From Methanoregulaceae archaeon (GTDB lineage: Bacteria; Armatimonadota; Fimbriimonadia; Fimbriimonadales; Fimbriimonadaceae), in the NCBI GenBank assembly GCA_020850325.1, contig JADZEW010000026.1, positions 124,001 to 188,000 on the forward strand: a stretch of 64,000 nt of DNA, written 5' to 3'. A program made the position numbers and the translations under genes. Under the pieces are notes generated by a model. It saw only the letters and a program-made list of their open reading frames with translations. It ran no database searches and had not been told where the DNA came from. Below are positions 49,066-58,802 of this stretch, piece after piece. Each line of letters begins with the position of its first letter. Positions within the stretch are counted from its first letter, which is position 1.

Positions 49066-51138
49066 ATGGGAAGCCGCTTGAAGTGTTTCGTCTTGACCCT
49101 CGCCGTGGCGACCGCCTCCATCAGTCAGAGTCTGCCGATCATCTGGCAGAACGCGATGCCCGCCTCGAGCAATGCCAAGTTGGCGCGAGACTCCGCATCC
49201 AACCTGTACTTCGCGACGACGACGACCTCACTCTTGGGCCGCCAACTGAACGTTCAAAAGTTCAATGCGCTCGGCACCAAGCTGTGGGAGATCAACCACA
49301 ACGTCGCCGGCAACCTGAGTCAGCAGTATCGACTCCAGGATATCGCGATCACCTCCAGCCGCTTGTTCGTGCTCTATCAAGAACGATCGAACAATGGAAC
49401 CGGCAACTTTGTGTCGAGCCAAATGCGCGGCTTGAACCTGAGCGACGGCTCCCTTGTCTTTGCGCTGACCTCACCCAACACGGTTTGGGGTGCGCTTGCC
49501 GCCAACGAGACCCATATCGGACTCTTGGGCAAGTCGGCCACAGCGGATACAGGCTCCGTGAGCTTCTACAACGTCCCGGCCGGAACTTTTGCTGGCCTCG
49601 CCAACATTGGTGACATTGCCGGGACAGGCGACCTGGTCATGGATGCTTCCGGCAATGCTTACTCTGCCGCGATCAACACGAACGACACCACTCAGGTCGC
49701 GCGATCGACTGCCGGCGGAGTCTCGTGGCAGACCACCCTGAACGACCCGACGAGAACCGCTGAGACCCTGACCAAGCTCGTGATGGATCTGGCCGCCACC
49801 CGCGTTTATGCCATCGGAAGCGGAGTCAGCGGTGCAACGGGACTGGACGTCCTCCTCCACGTCTTAAACTCGACGACCGGTGCCGGTGTAGTTACTGCAC
49901 CGGTCGGCGCGACCGCGGGCGACAACCTACCTGGCGACATCAGCATTCTGCCGAATGAAGGCGTGGTCATCTCGTCGGTCAACGCAAGTGACACGTCTGT
50001 GACCCGCCGGGACACGTCCGGATCCAGCGTCTGGACAACGAGCTTTACGTCTCCTGCATCCGGATTCGGACGGAGCCATGCTTACGACGTGGACGGTAAT
50101 GTGCTCGTCCTCAGCGCGGAGACTTCGAGCACCAGCAAGGTGGTACGGCTAAACCGCAGCAATGGCGCCACGTTGGGCACGGTCGAGTTCGGGGGCACGG
50201 CGAGTGCGAGAGACCTGTTCACCGACAGTGCCGGTAACTACTACATCAATGCCGATGTGAGCCAATCTGCGGCGGTTATGCGCGTTCAACCCGCGCGCTT
50301 GACGTTCACCGCGAACAACGTGACCGGCGGTACTCCGGTCAACGGGATGATCACCCTACCGGCGAACGCAACCGTTAATCAGCTTTGGACTTTGGCCAGC
50401 TCCAACTCGGGTGCCGCCTCGGTTCCAGCGAACGTCACCCTGAACGTGAACACGAGTACGGTGAGCTTTCCCATCACGGTCAACGGCGTAACCGCCAACA
50501 CCAACGTTGCGATCAATGCTCGCTACGGAGGGTTCATCACCCAAACGACCTTGACCTTGATTCCGTCGAACGCCCAATCGGTCGTGGTTAATCCCAACGT
50601 GGTCGTCGGCGGCACGGCCACCCAGGGGACCGTGAATCTCAGCGGCAAAGCCCCCACCGGCGGGCGAACGGTGACGCTGGCCAGCAACAAGACCAACGTG
50701 GCGACCGTCCCCGCCTCTGTGGTGGTCCCGGCGGGGCAGTCCAGCGCAAACTTCGCAGTGACCACCGTCGGGGTGAATACCAACCAGGGTGTGGTCATCA
50801 CAGCGACGACCGGAACTGTCTCGAAGACCGCGTTCTTCGCCGTGAACGCGCCGTCCCTGGCCTCGATCAGCGTGGCTCCCGGCTCAATCAAAGGCGGTTT
50901 GACGGGAACCTTGACGCTCAACATCAACGGTCCTGCTCCAACCGGTGGCTTCGCGATCGTACTTTTCTCGGGTGCGCCCGGAGTTGTGATCCTTTCGGCA
51001 ACGGGGGTCATCCCCGCCGGGCAAACAACACACAACGTGAACATGCCGACCACGGCGGTGACGACATCCACAACGGTCACGATCTTCGCAACACGCAGCG
51101 GGATCTACCGCACCGCGACCGTCACCGTTACGCCTTAA
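49066..51138 (+). CDS. array protein 5, paralogue
   Basis: LPIIWQNA...RDSASNLYFATT...C-terminus FATRSGIYRTATVTVTP. Confidence 0.85.
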   Translation: MGSRLKCFVLTLAVATASISQSLPIIWQNAMPASSNAKLARDSASNLYFATTTTSLLGRQLNVQKFNALGTKLWEINHNVAGNLSQQYRLQDIAITSSRLFVLYQERSNNGTGNFVSSQMRGLNLSDGSLVFALTSPNTVWGALAANETHIGLLGKSATADTGSVSFYNVPAGTFAGLANIGDIAGTGDLVMDASGNAYSAAINTNDTTQVARSTAGGVSWQTTLNDPTRTAETLTKLVMDLAATRVYAIGSGVSGATGLDVLLHVLNSTTGAGVVTAPVGATAGDNLPGDISILPNEGVVISSVNASDTSVTRRDTSGSSVWTTSFTSPASGFGRSHAYDVDGNVLVLSAETSSTSKVVRLNRSNGATLGTVEFGGTASARDLFTDSAGNYYINADVSQSAAVMRVQPARLTFTANNVTGGTPVNGMITLPANATVNQLWTLASSNSGAASVPANVTLNVNTSTVSFPITVNGVTANTNVAINARYGGFITQTTLTLIPSNAQSVVVNPNVVVGGTATQGTVNLSGKAPTGGRTVTLASNKTNVATVPASVVVPAGQSSANFAVTTVGVNTNQGVVITATTGTVSKTAFFAVNAPSLASISVAPGSIKGGLTGTLTLNINGPAPTGGFAIVLFSGAPGVVILSATGVIPAGQTTHNVNMPTTAVTTSTTVTIFATRSGIYRTATVTVTP

Positions 51139-51207
51139 CTTACATAGCTACGCATTCCACCCCCGTAGCCCGCTAAAGTTGCGGGGGTCTCGCGTACACT
51201 AGAGGGC

Positions 51208-53283
51208 ATGCAGCTCGCCGCTCGCCTCGTGATCGGATGGGTCTTCCTGAGCTTGCTAGGGAGCCTCCAGAGTCAGCCCATCATGTGGCAGCGCGCCACC
51301 TTGGGAACCTCGCGAGCGATGATGATCCGTGACGCGTCCTCGAACCTATACGTCGTTACCCGTCAAACCCATCTCCTTGGCCGCAAGCTCGTGATCCAGA
51401 AGGTCAATGCCCTTAATCAGGTGCAGTGGACTCAGGAGGCCTTCGAATCTGGGTTAGGCGACATCCAGTTTCAGGTTCGCGATCTCGCGTTGACGGCCAC
51501 CCGTCTTCACGTTCTTGCTCACGCGCGCGAAGGAGCCGGCGATGGCAACTACGTATCGAGTCTAAGGCTAGCACTCGACTCGACCACGGGGGCCATTGAC
51601 AGCTCGAGTTCAACCGCCACTCCGTACACGGCCATCGCCTCAGGCGGGAGCGTCGTGGCCATGAGTTCGATCTCTGGAGGGACCGGTTCGATTGAGCTGT
51701 TCGATGCGACTTCGCTGGCTTCGCTCTACTCGTTTGGAGTTGGCGCGGTCGCCAGCATGGACGACATCGTCGTCGATCCAAGCGGAGCCGCTTATGGTGT
51801 TTCGACGCTTGCCGATGGAACCGGGAAGTTGACCAAGGTTGTCGTCGGCTCGAGCCCCTTCACCACCGTCATCGATGCTGATGATGTCACGGACGAGTCC
51901 GTTCGGCGGGTCGCCGTAGATTCGGCGGTGAATCGAGTGTACGTGGTCACCGACGGCACCTTCGACGGCGATCCGTTTGACACAGACGTTCGCTTGTTCG
52001 GCGTCAATGCGACGACCGGGGCGCTCGACTTCACGGAGATTATCGGCGGCACGCTACAAGACGACGTTTTTGCCGAAATGACCGTTCTTGGCGGGCAAGG
52101 CGTCATCACAAGCCTCCTTATCAATGCTACGTCGACTCGACTCGGCCGCACACAGGTCAACGGAGACTTTGTTTGGGACATCGACTTCGCTAACTCGATG
52201 GGCGACCACCGCAGTCACGCCTTTGACGCGGATGGCAATGTACTCCTTCTGCACGGCCAAAGCGCGACGCAAGCGAGGATCTCGCGCGTGAATGTTGCAA
52301 ACGGGTCGCTGATTGACGAACTCCTCGTTACGGTCGGTGATGGTCTCGTGCCGCTACAACTGTTCTCAGACGCGGCGGGCAACTTCTACGTCAACGCGGA
52401 CACCTCGATAACGTCTACTATAGCTAGAATTCAGCCTGCAGACTTAAACATTTCTAACCCGTTGGTCATCGGCGGAGTTGGGACGAGTGCGAGCATTCTG
52501 CTCGCCTCCCCTGCATCAGGCGATCAGACCTGGACCCTGACCAGTTCAAACCCCGCCGCGGCTTCGGTGCCCGCCACCGTCGTGGTGCCGAACAACTCCT
52601 CGTCAGCGAACTTCAACATCACGACTTTCCCCGTAGCCGCGAACAGTAACGTCTCGATCAATGCGCGATTCAACGGCTTTATCGTTCAGAAGACGGTAAC
52701 GCTGGTGGCATCGGTGATCTCCAGCGTTTCCGTCTCGCCGAACGTTGTCATCGGCGGGGTCGCGACCGCTGGAACAGTCACGCTGACCGGTGGCGCGCCT
52801 GCTGGCGGAAAGCTGACCACGCTAAGCACGAACAAGCCCGAGGTCGCCTCGGTGCCCGGATCAGTCAATGTCCCCGCGGGGAGCAGCTCGGTGGGGTTTG
52901 CGATCACCACGTTCGGTGTCAATGCCAATCAAGGGGTCGTCGTCACCGCGACCACTGGTGCCGTCTCGAAGACCGCCTTCTTTGCGGTGAATGCTCCCTC
53001 TCTGACGAGCATCTCGATTGCGCCGGGGTCAGTTCAAGGCGGCCAGAGCGCCACGTTGACGTTGAACATCAACGGCATTGCCCCGACTGGCGGATTCAGC
53101 ATTCTACTGTTCTCGGGAGTCCCGGCATTGGTTGTGCTCTCTGCGTCGGCGAGTATCCCGGCGGGGGCCGTAACCCATAACGTCAATGTGCCCACTAATG
53201 TCGTCACGAGTAACACGCTGGTCTTGATCTTTGCCACCCGGAGCGGAATCTACAAGACCACGACGATAACGGTTACGCCATGA
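51208..53283 (+). CDS. array protein 6, paralogue
   Basis: QPIMWQRA...RDASSNLYVVTR...C-terminus FATRSGIYKTTTITVTP. Confidence 0.85.
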   Translation: MQLAARLVIGWVFLSLLGSLQSQPIMWQRATLGTSRAMMIRDASSNLYVVTRQTHLLGRKLVIQKVNALNQVQWTQEAFESGLGDIQFQVRDLALTATRLHVLAHAREGAGDGNYVSSLRLALDSTTGAIDSSSSTATPYTAIASGGSVVAMSSISGGTGSIELFDATSLASLYSFGVGAVASMDDIVVDPSGAAYGVSTLADGTGKLTKVVVGSSPFTTVIDADDVTDESVRRVAVDSAVNRVYVVTDGTFDGDPFDTDVRLFGVNATTGALDFTEIIGGTLQDDVFAEMTVLGGQGVITSLLINATSTRLGRTQVNGDFVWDIDFANSMGDHRSHAFDADGNVLLLHGQSATQARISRVNVANGSLIDELLVTVGDGLVPLQLFSDAAGNFYVNADTSITSTIARIQPADLNISNPLVIGGVGTSASILLASPASGDQTWTLTSSNPAAASVPATVVVPNNSSSANFNITTFPVAANSNVSINARFNGFIVQKTVTLVASVISSVSVSPNVVIGGVATAGTVTLTGGAPAGGKLTTLSTNKPEVASVPGSVNVPAGSSSVGFAITTFGVNANQGVVVTATTGAVSKTAFFAVNAPSLTSISIAPGSVQGGQSATLTLNINGIAPTGGFSILLFSGVPALVVLSASASIPAGAVTHNVNVPTNVVTSNTLVLIFATRSGIYKTTTITVTP

Positions 53284-53323
53284 GCGACTCAGAGGGCTAG
53301 AGCTTCCGTCGTATACTGGTTGG

Positions 53324-55408
53324 ATGAGCCTGATTACGCGGGTCGTTGCGTTGCTGGTCGCCCTTTCACTTGCCGCTGTCGGCGCATCCGTGCCTGTGAT
53401 CTGGACCAAGGTGACCGAGCAAGCCGGGGATCCGAAGATCATACGGGACAGTTCGGGAAACTTCTACCATGCGGTCCCCACCGGAACCTTCTTCAACAAG
53501 CAGGTCGTCATTACGCGCTACAACGCAATGGGAGCGGTCGCATGGACCCGGAAGATTTCCGGGTCCTCGTCCGATGGAAACCAGTTCAGTGTCCGTGGCC
53601 TTGCCGCGACTTCAACTTCTCTGATCGTGGTTCTGCACGAGCGAACCAATGGTGGTGCCGGCAGTTTCGTGTCCAGCGTCATGTATGTCTATGATCTGGC
53701 GACTGGGAACTTCCTCCTGTTTAGCACGTCGCAGAGTTTCGAGTATTCGGCCCCTGCCGCATCGGCAACGCAGTTCGCTGTCATGCGACGCACCACCTCT
53801 ACGGACATGGTGTCCATCAACTTTCGACAAGCATCGGGCACCGACATCTCAACGTTCAATATTGGACCCGCTAAGCGCCTCGGCGTGGTGACCATGGACA
53901 GCGATGGTGACGCCTACACGGCGAGCGGTCTAGAGGACGGAACCGCCCTCGTCAGCCGGTACACCGCAGACGGGATGATCTTTCAGACTGTGTTTGATGC
54001 TCCTGATCGTCACACCGAGACCCCGATTCGCATCGTCGCTGATCGGCCGGGGCGGCGGGTCTATGTGCTTGCTCAAACCGTGCCCGATCTGCCCAACAAT
54101 GTCGACGCGATGCTCTATGTCGCAAACCTGTTGACGGGTGTGCCCATCGCTACGGTTCAAGTTGCCCCGAGTTCGGGTGATAGCGACCCTCAGGATCTGA
54201 CATTACTGCCGTCATCGGGCGTCGTGGCTAGTGCGGCAACGAGCAACGGCATAACCTCGGTGAGGCGGTTTGGCGTGAACGGGAACACTGTGTGGACAAG
54301 TGTGATCACACAGTCGCCAAGCACCGGCCGTCGAAGTCACGCCGTCGACCCCGACGGCAACCTGCTCGTGCTCGGTCCCACAGACTTCGGCGATAAAATC
54401 CGGGTCGACCGGCTAAACATGGCGACGGGAGTCTTGATTCAAACGCACCAGCACCTCATTGGATTTCCCGCTGAGCCGCTACAGCTTCTCACGGATGCTG
54501 CCGGTAGCTTCTTTATGACAAGCCGATTGGGCCAGGACGCCCTTTTTCAACTCGTCCAGGTTGCCGACCTCACGTTTAGTGCCAATAACGTGACCGGCGG
54601 AACCGCCGTTGAGGGCCGTATCGACGCGGGCGAGGCGTTCGCCTCCGACCGAACGTGGCAGATCACGAGTTCCAATCCCGCGCTCGCTTCGGTGCCCTCA
54701 AGTGTCATTCTGCCCGCATCGCAAGATCACGTGACTTTCCCGATCACGGTAAGTGGCGCGACCTCGAACACGAACGTGAGCATCAACGTTCGCCACGGTG
54801 GATTCATTTCCCAAAAAACGCTCACCGTCGTGCAGAGCAACGTTCAGTCAGTTTCGATCACACCGCAGGTCGTGATTGGCGGCGTTGCCACCACCGCCGA
54901 TCTCACGCTCACGGGAAATGCACCAACCGGCGGGCGAACGGTCACCCTGTCGAGCAACAAGCCTGCGGTCGCCTCGGTGCCGGCGTCGGTCAATGTGCCG
55001 TCGGGCCAGTCGACGCATGCCGTCCCGGTGACAACCTTCGGCGTCAACAGCAACCAGGGCGTGGTCATCACCGCGACGACGGGAGCAGTCAGCAGGACCG
55101 CGTTCTTTGCGGTGAATGCGCCGTCATTGACAAGTATCTCGATCGCACCAGGCTCGATCAAGGGCGGCCTCAATGCGACGCTAACGCTGAACATCAACGG
55201 CATTGCGCCGACCGGAGGGTTCAGCATCGTGCTCTTCTCGGGTGCGCCGGCGATCGTGATCTTGTCCGCCTCGGCGGGTATCCCCGCCGGAGCGGTAACC
55301 CACAACGTCAATGTGCCCACCACCGCCGTGACGAGCAGCACCAACGTGCTCATCTTTGCGACTAGAAGCGGCATCTATAAGACCACGTCCCTTACCGTGA
55401 CACCCTAA
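53324..55408 (+). CDS. array protein 7, paralogue (closest to protein 2)
   Basis: VPVIWTKV...RDSSGNFYHAVP...C-terminus FATRSGIYKTTSLTVTP. Confidence 0.85.
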   Translation: MSLITRVVALLVALSLAAVGASVPVIWTKVTEQAGDPKIIRDSSGNFYHAVPTGTFFNKQVVITRYNAMGAVAWTRKISGSSSDGNQFSVRGLAATSTSLIVVLHERTNGGAGSFVSSVMYVYDLATGNFLLFSTSQSFEYSAPAASATQFAVMRRTTSTDMVSINFRQASGTDISTFNIGPAKRLGVVTMDSDGDAYTASGLEDGTALVSRYTADGMIFQTVFDAPDRHTETPIRIVADRPGRRVYVLAQTVPDLPNNVDAMLYVANLLTGVPIATVQVAPSSGDSDPQDLTLLPSSGVVASAATSNGITSVRRFGVNGNTVWTSVITQSPSTGRRSHAVDPDGNLLVLGPTDFGDKIRVDRLNMATGVLIQTHQHLIGFPAEPLQLLTDAAGSFFMTSRLGQDALFQLVQVADLTFSANNVTGGTAVEGRIDAGEAFASDRTWQITSSNPALASVPSSVILPASQDHVTFPITVSGATSNTNVSINVRHGGFISQKTLTVVQSNVQSVSITPQVVIGGVATTADLTLTGNAPTGGRTVTLSSNKPAVASVPASVNVPSGQSTHAVPVTTFGVNSNQGVVITATTGAVSRTAFFAVNAPSLTSISIAPGSIKGGLNATLTLNINGIAPTGGFSIVLFSGAPAIVILSASAGIPAGAVTHNVNVPTTAVTSSTNVLIFATRSGIYKTTSLTVTP

Positions 55409-55446
55409 ACTTGGCTTTTTAGTATTGCCGTCGTACAATAAGTCAC

Positions 55447-57525
55447 ATGCGTTGCCGACTCGGGTTTAAGATAGCGGTTCGGAGCGGGCTTGCGTGCTGG
55501 GTGCTCGCGATGGGAGCAATCGGCGTTGCTCAGCCCGTGATCTGGACCCAGGACGTCCCCCTCGAGTCTCAGCCTCGGGTAGCTCGCGACGCATCGTCGA
55601 ACCTCTACTTGACCACGCTCGTCTTCACCGCGCAGAGTGTCTCGCTGATCGGGCGCAAGTATGACCGCAACGGTACGCTCATTTGGACCCGCACGGTCGA
55701 CGTATCGCAGACTTTCGGAAGCGGATACAACGCCAGCAATGCGGAGCTCGTGGTTACAGCTAACCGGGCCTACGCTTTGGTCGGGACGAGTGTAGACGAC
55801 CTGCCGGAAGTGAGGATCGTAGCCTTCGATCTCAACACCGGCGTTGACACCTCCGTTGCTTCCAACAATATCGACTTCGGCAGTGCGCTGGCGGCAAACT
55901 CGACCCACCTTGTCATCGGCGGCCGCAAAGGCACTGAAGTGCTCGTTGAATACCTTAACCCCACGACCCTCGCATCGATCGACACCATTCCCGTGACCGC
56001 GAACGGATCGTTCACATCAAACATCGTTCTCGATGCCTCCGGAAACGCCTACACCGCCGCTACCCAAACCGGCAAAGCCCCACTACTTGCCAAGGTCAGC
56101 CCAAGTGGCTCCGTGACTTGGAGCCGCACCTTTGACTCCGCATCGTATTCGAACGAGTTCGTCATGGACGTCGACGTTGACACCGGGCAGAACCGACTCT
56201 TTGTTGTCGGCCATGGCAAAGATGGCGTCACGGAGATCCCCTTGGTCGGGGCGTATTCCTCGACCACGGGCGGCTTAGTGTCGCTAGCGAACCGGTCAGG
56301 CTCCAGCTCCAGCCGAAGTGTCGATGTCGTTGCGAGAAAGGGTGGAGGTGCCTATGTCTTGGAAGGCTTCGGATCCTATCGCATGCTGCGGGTTTCTAGT
56401 TCCGGTTCGCTTACGTGGCTGTCATCTGCTTTCGCCGCGAACAACGTGGCAAGCGGTCGGATCGAGTTCGATTTGGATGGCGACCTCGTTCTGACTCACG
56501 GATCGGGTAGCACGTCGGTCGTTGTGCGCGCGATCTCGGTGGACTCGGGCAGCCTTCTTCGCGCCTTCTCGTACACCCGGCCTTCGGGAAGTTCGCTTCG
56601 GGGAGCCGTTATTGACTCCGCGGGCTCGAGCTATGTCGCGCTGGATCTCGGCACAAGTTCTCGGCTTCAGCGGGTTCAGGCGGCGGAGCTGACGTTGCCC
56701 ACTTTGCCATCGACTGGAGGATTCCCGGCAACCGGGCGCGTGCGCCTAGCCACGGCGGCAGTCTCACCGCAGTTGTGGCAGCTGTCAAGTAGCAATACGT
56801 CCATTGCGACCGTGCCACCCAGTATCCAGATCAACACCAGTTCCATGACCTCGACGTTCACCATCACAACACTTCCCATCACCGCCAACACCACCGTGTC
56901 CATCTTCGCCCGCCACGGGGGTCTGGTACTCGCCAAAGTGCTGACGGTGCTTGCGCCATCCTTGCAGTTCACCACGGTCAATCCTCAGGTCTCGATGGGC
57001 GGCACACCCCTCACCGGTGTCGTGCAGATCACCGGGCCTGCACCGACGGGCGGGCGAACCGTCGCGCTCTCGGTCAGCAAGCCGGAGGTGGCAACCGTTC
57101 AAGCAAGCGTGGTCGTCAATGCGGGAACGCTTGTCGCGACCTTTCCCTTGACGACCGTCGGCGTCAATAGCAATCAAGGCATCGTGTTGACCGCAACGCT
57201 GGGGGCAGTTACCAAGACCTACTTCTTCGCGGTCAATGCGCCGAGCCTCGTGTCAATCACGGGCACCCCATCTTTGGTCGGAGGCACGACCGGCACGCTG
57301 ACGCTGAACATCGATGGGCTCGCGCCGCCCGGCGGACGATCGATCTTGCTGTTCTCGGGCGCGCCTGGGATCGTTATCTTGCCATCGTCCTTCGCCGTGC
57401 CCGAGGGTCAGACAACGGTGAATGTGCCGATGCCCACGACCGCGGTGACCAGCAGCATCAACGTGCTGGTCTTCGCAACGCGAAGCGGAATCCACAAGAC
57501 GACGACGGTTACGGTGACTCCTTAG
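55447..57525 (+). CDS. array protein 8, paralogue (most divergent)
   Basis: QPVIWTQD...RDASSNLYLTTL...C-terminus FATRSGIHKTTTVTVTP. Confidence 0.85.
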   Translation: MRCRLGFKIAVRSGLACWVLAMGAIGVAQPVIWTQDVPLESQPRVARDASSNLYLTTLVFTAQSVSLIGRKYDRNGTLIWTRTVDVSQTFGSGYNASNAELVVTANRAYALVGTSVDDLPEVRIVAFDLNTGVDTSVASNNIDFGSALAANSTHLVIGGRKGTEVLVEYLNPTTLASIDTIPVTANGSFTSNIVLDASGNAYTAATQTGKAPLLAKVSPSGSVTWSRTFDSASYSNEFVMDVDVDTGQNRLFVVGHGKDGVTEIPLVGAYSSTTGGLVSLANRSGSSSSRSVDVVARKGGGAYVLEGFGSYRMLRVSSSGSLTWLSSAFAANNVASGRIEFDLDGDLVLTHGSGSTSVVVRAISVDSGSLLRAFSYTRPSGSSLRGAVIDSAGSSYVALDLGTSSRLQRVQAAELTLPTLPSTGGFPATGRVRLATAAVSPQLWQLSSSNTSIATVPPSIQINTSSMTSTFTITTLPITANTTVSIFARHGGLVLAKVLTVLAPSLQFTTVNPQVSMGGTPLTGVVQITGPAPTGGRTVALSVSKPEVATVQASVVVNAGTLVATFPLTTVGVNSNQGIVLTATLGAVTKTYFFAVNAPSLVSITGTPSLVGGTTGTLTLNIDGLAPPGGRSILLFSGAPGIVILPSSFAVPEGQTTVNVPMPTTAVTSSINVLVFATRSGIHKTTTVTVTP

Positions 57526-57527
57526 GC

Positions 57528-58118
57528 TTAAGGCGGTGTCAGCGCATACCTGCCCGCATGGCCATCCGCATAGACCGCCATCGCGGTCCGCCCGTGGGCG
57601 CAAATCCGCACTCTTGGTCCGTCGTCCTGAGCTCGAAGCTCGGGCTGATCCAGCATCATCACCGTGCTTGCCGGATCCGAAAGACCTGAGCGATTAACAT
57701 GGACGAGTCCCCCGAAGACGGGCTGAGCACGCACCAAGAACTCCAAACTGACCGTGTAGGAGAGGAGTTCATGGCTGTGCCACTCGCCCATGTGTTGCGC
57801 CTTCGCCCAACGGTCCAGCGGGCAGAACCAGACACGTGGGTCCATCAGGTAAGGATTGAGCGCCTCCACAAAGGCCGTTGCCCCTAAGGTGCTGGGTGAA
57901 TTCGAGAGCGGAAGCGGAGGAGACCACTGGTCGTGGTCGCTTTCATAGAGGGCCCAAGCGTGCTCCAGTTGCTTCAGGTTGTTGAGACATTGCGTTTCGC
58001 GACCAGAACGAACGGCGCGGATCGCGACAACTGAGGTGATCCCCGAGAGAACAGCGATGATCGCGGAGACCACCAAGATTTCGGTTAACGTAAAGGCACG
58101 TTTGGACGTCGCGACCAT
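57528..58118 (-). CDS. type II/IV prepilin-like protein with H-X9-DG motif
   Basis: RAFTLTEILVVSAIIAVLSGI prepilin N-terminus; HGRTAMAVYADGHA near the C-terminus. Confidence 0.88.
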   Translation of the reverse strand: MVATSKRAFTLTEILVVSAIIAVLSGITSVVAIRAVRSGRETQCLNNLKQLEHAWALYESDHDQWSPPLPLSNSPSTLGATAFVEALNPYLMDPRVWFCPLDRWAKAQHMGEWHSHELLSYTVSLEFLVRAQPVFGGLVHVNRSGLSDPASTVMMLDQPELRAQDDGPRVRICAHGRTAMAVYADGHAGRYALTPP

Positions 58119-58172
58119 CCTCAGATACACAACCCCACTTTCTTGATCAGACGCAACCCTTCCCTTCTTCGT

Positions 58173-58802
58173 TCACCCGAAGTCTGGACCCTGCGACGCC
58201 CCCGACCCCTTAGCTGCCTGGATCCTCAGTTGCAACGCACGGACCCCCATCGCAAGGATCAGCAGGGCTCCTGCGCTGTAGCTGTACATGTGGGTGATGC
58301 CTACGGCGAGCGCTCGACGCCGGACCTCCAGGTCCGGAATGTCGTGGCCCTGTCCAATCCAACCGAGCCCGATGTAGCTCAACCCCAGCACCAGCATCGC
58401 ACTGATGTATAGGCCGCTCAACCCGCGAAGCATGATCTGGCGAAGTCGCTCGATAGGTAACGACGGCAATGACCCGGCTACTGCGAAGGCCCACAGTAGG
58501 ATCCCCGCGAACACCCCCACCCACCACGTAGCGAGCACGCCCCAGACCAGGGCCATGACGACCGGGTCCGTCGACGCGACGACCCTAGCGTGGTGAACGG
58601 TGAAGTACTCCACCCACACGTGGGCGGTGACCATGTCGTGGGCGATGCCATACACGACCGAGAGCAGAATCGCCTCAAGAATGACGCGGGCGGCGGCGGC
58701 CATGGCTCTAAGCCAGCTCGACCTCCGGCTCCTCAACCTCTTCGTCGGGCGCCTTTCCAGCCTGCTCAGCATCCATACACGCCACCAGCGCCGCCAGTGC
58801 AA
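58173..58802 (-). CDS. hypothetical multi-pass membrane protein
   Basis: Several hydrophobic stretches; 5' end overlaps the DUF1385 gene, so the true start is probably further downstream (~58704). Confidence 0.5.
   Translation of the reverse strand: MHWRRWWRVWMLSRLERRPTKRLRSRRSSWLRAMAAAARVILEAILLSVVYGIAHDMVTAHVWVEYFTVHHARVVASTDPVVMALVWGVLATWWVGVFAGILLWAFAVAGSLPSLPIERLRQIMLRGLSGLYISAMLVLGLSYIGLGWIGQGHDIPDLEVRRRALAVGITHMYSYSAGALLILAMGVRALQLRIQAAKGSGASQGPDFG

Noticed and set aside
39507-57525. Possible CRISPR or satellite array in the repetitive 18-kb region
   Set aside because: The repetition is at ~2-kb gene scale and ~280-nt Ig-domain scale with maintained reading frames; no short direct repeats with unique spacers and no cas genes.
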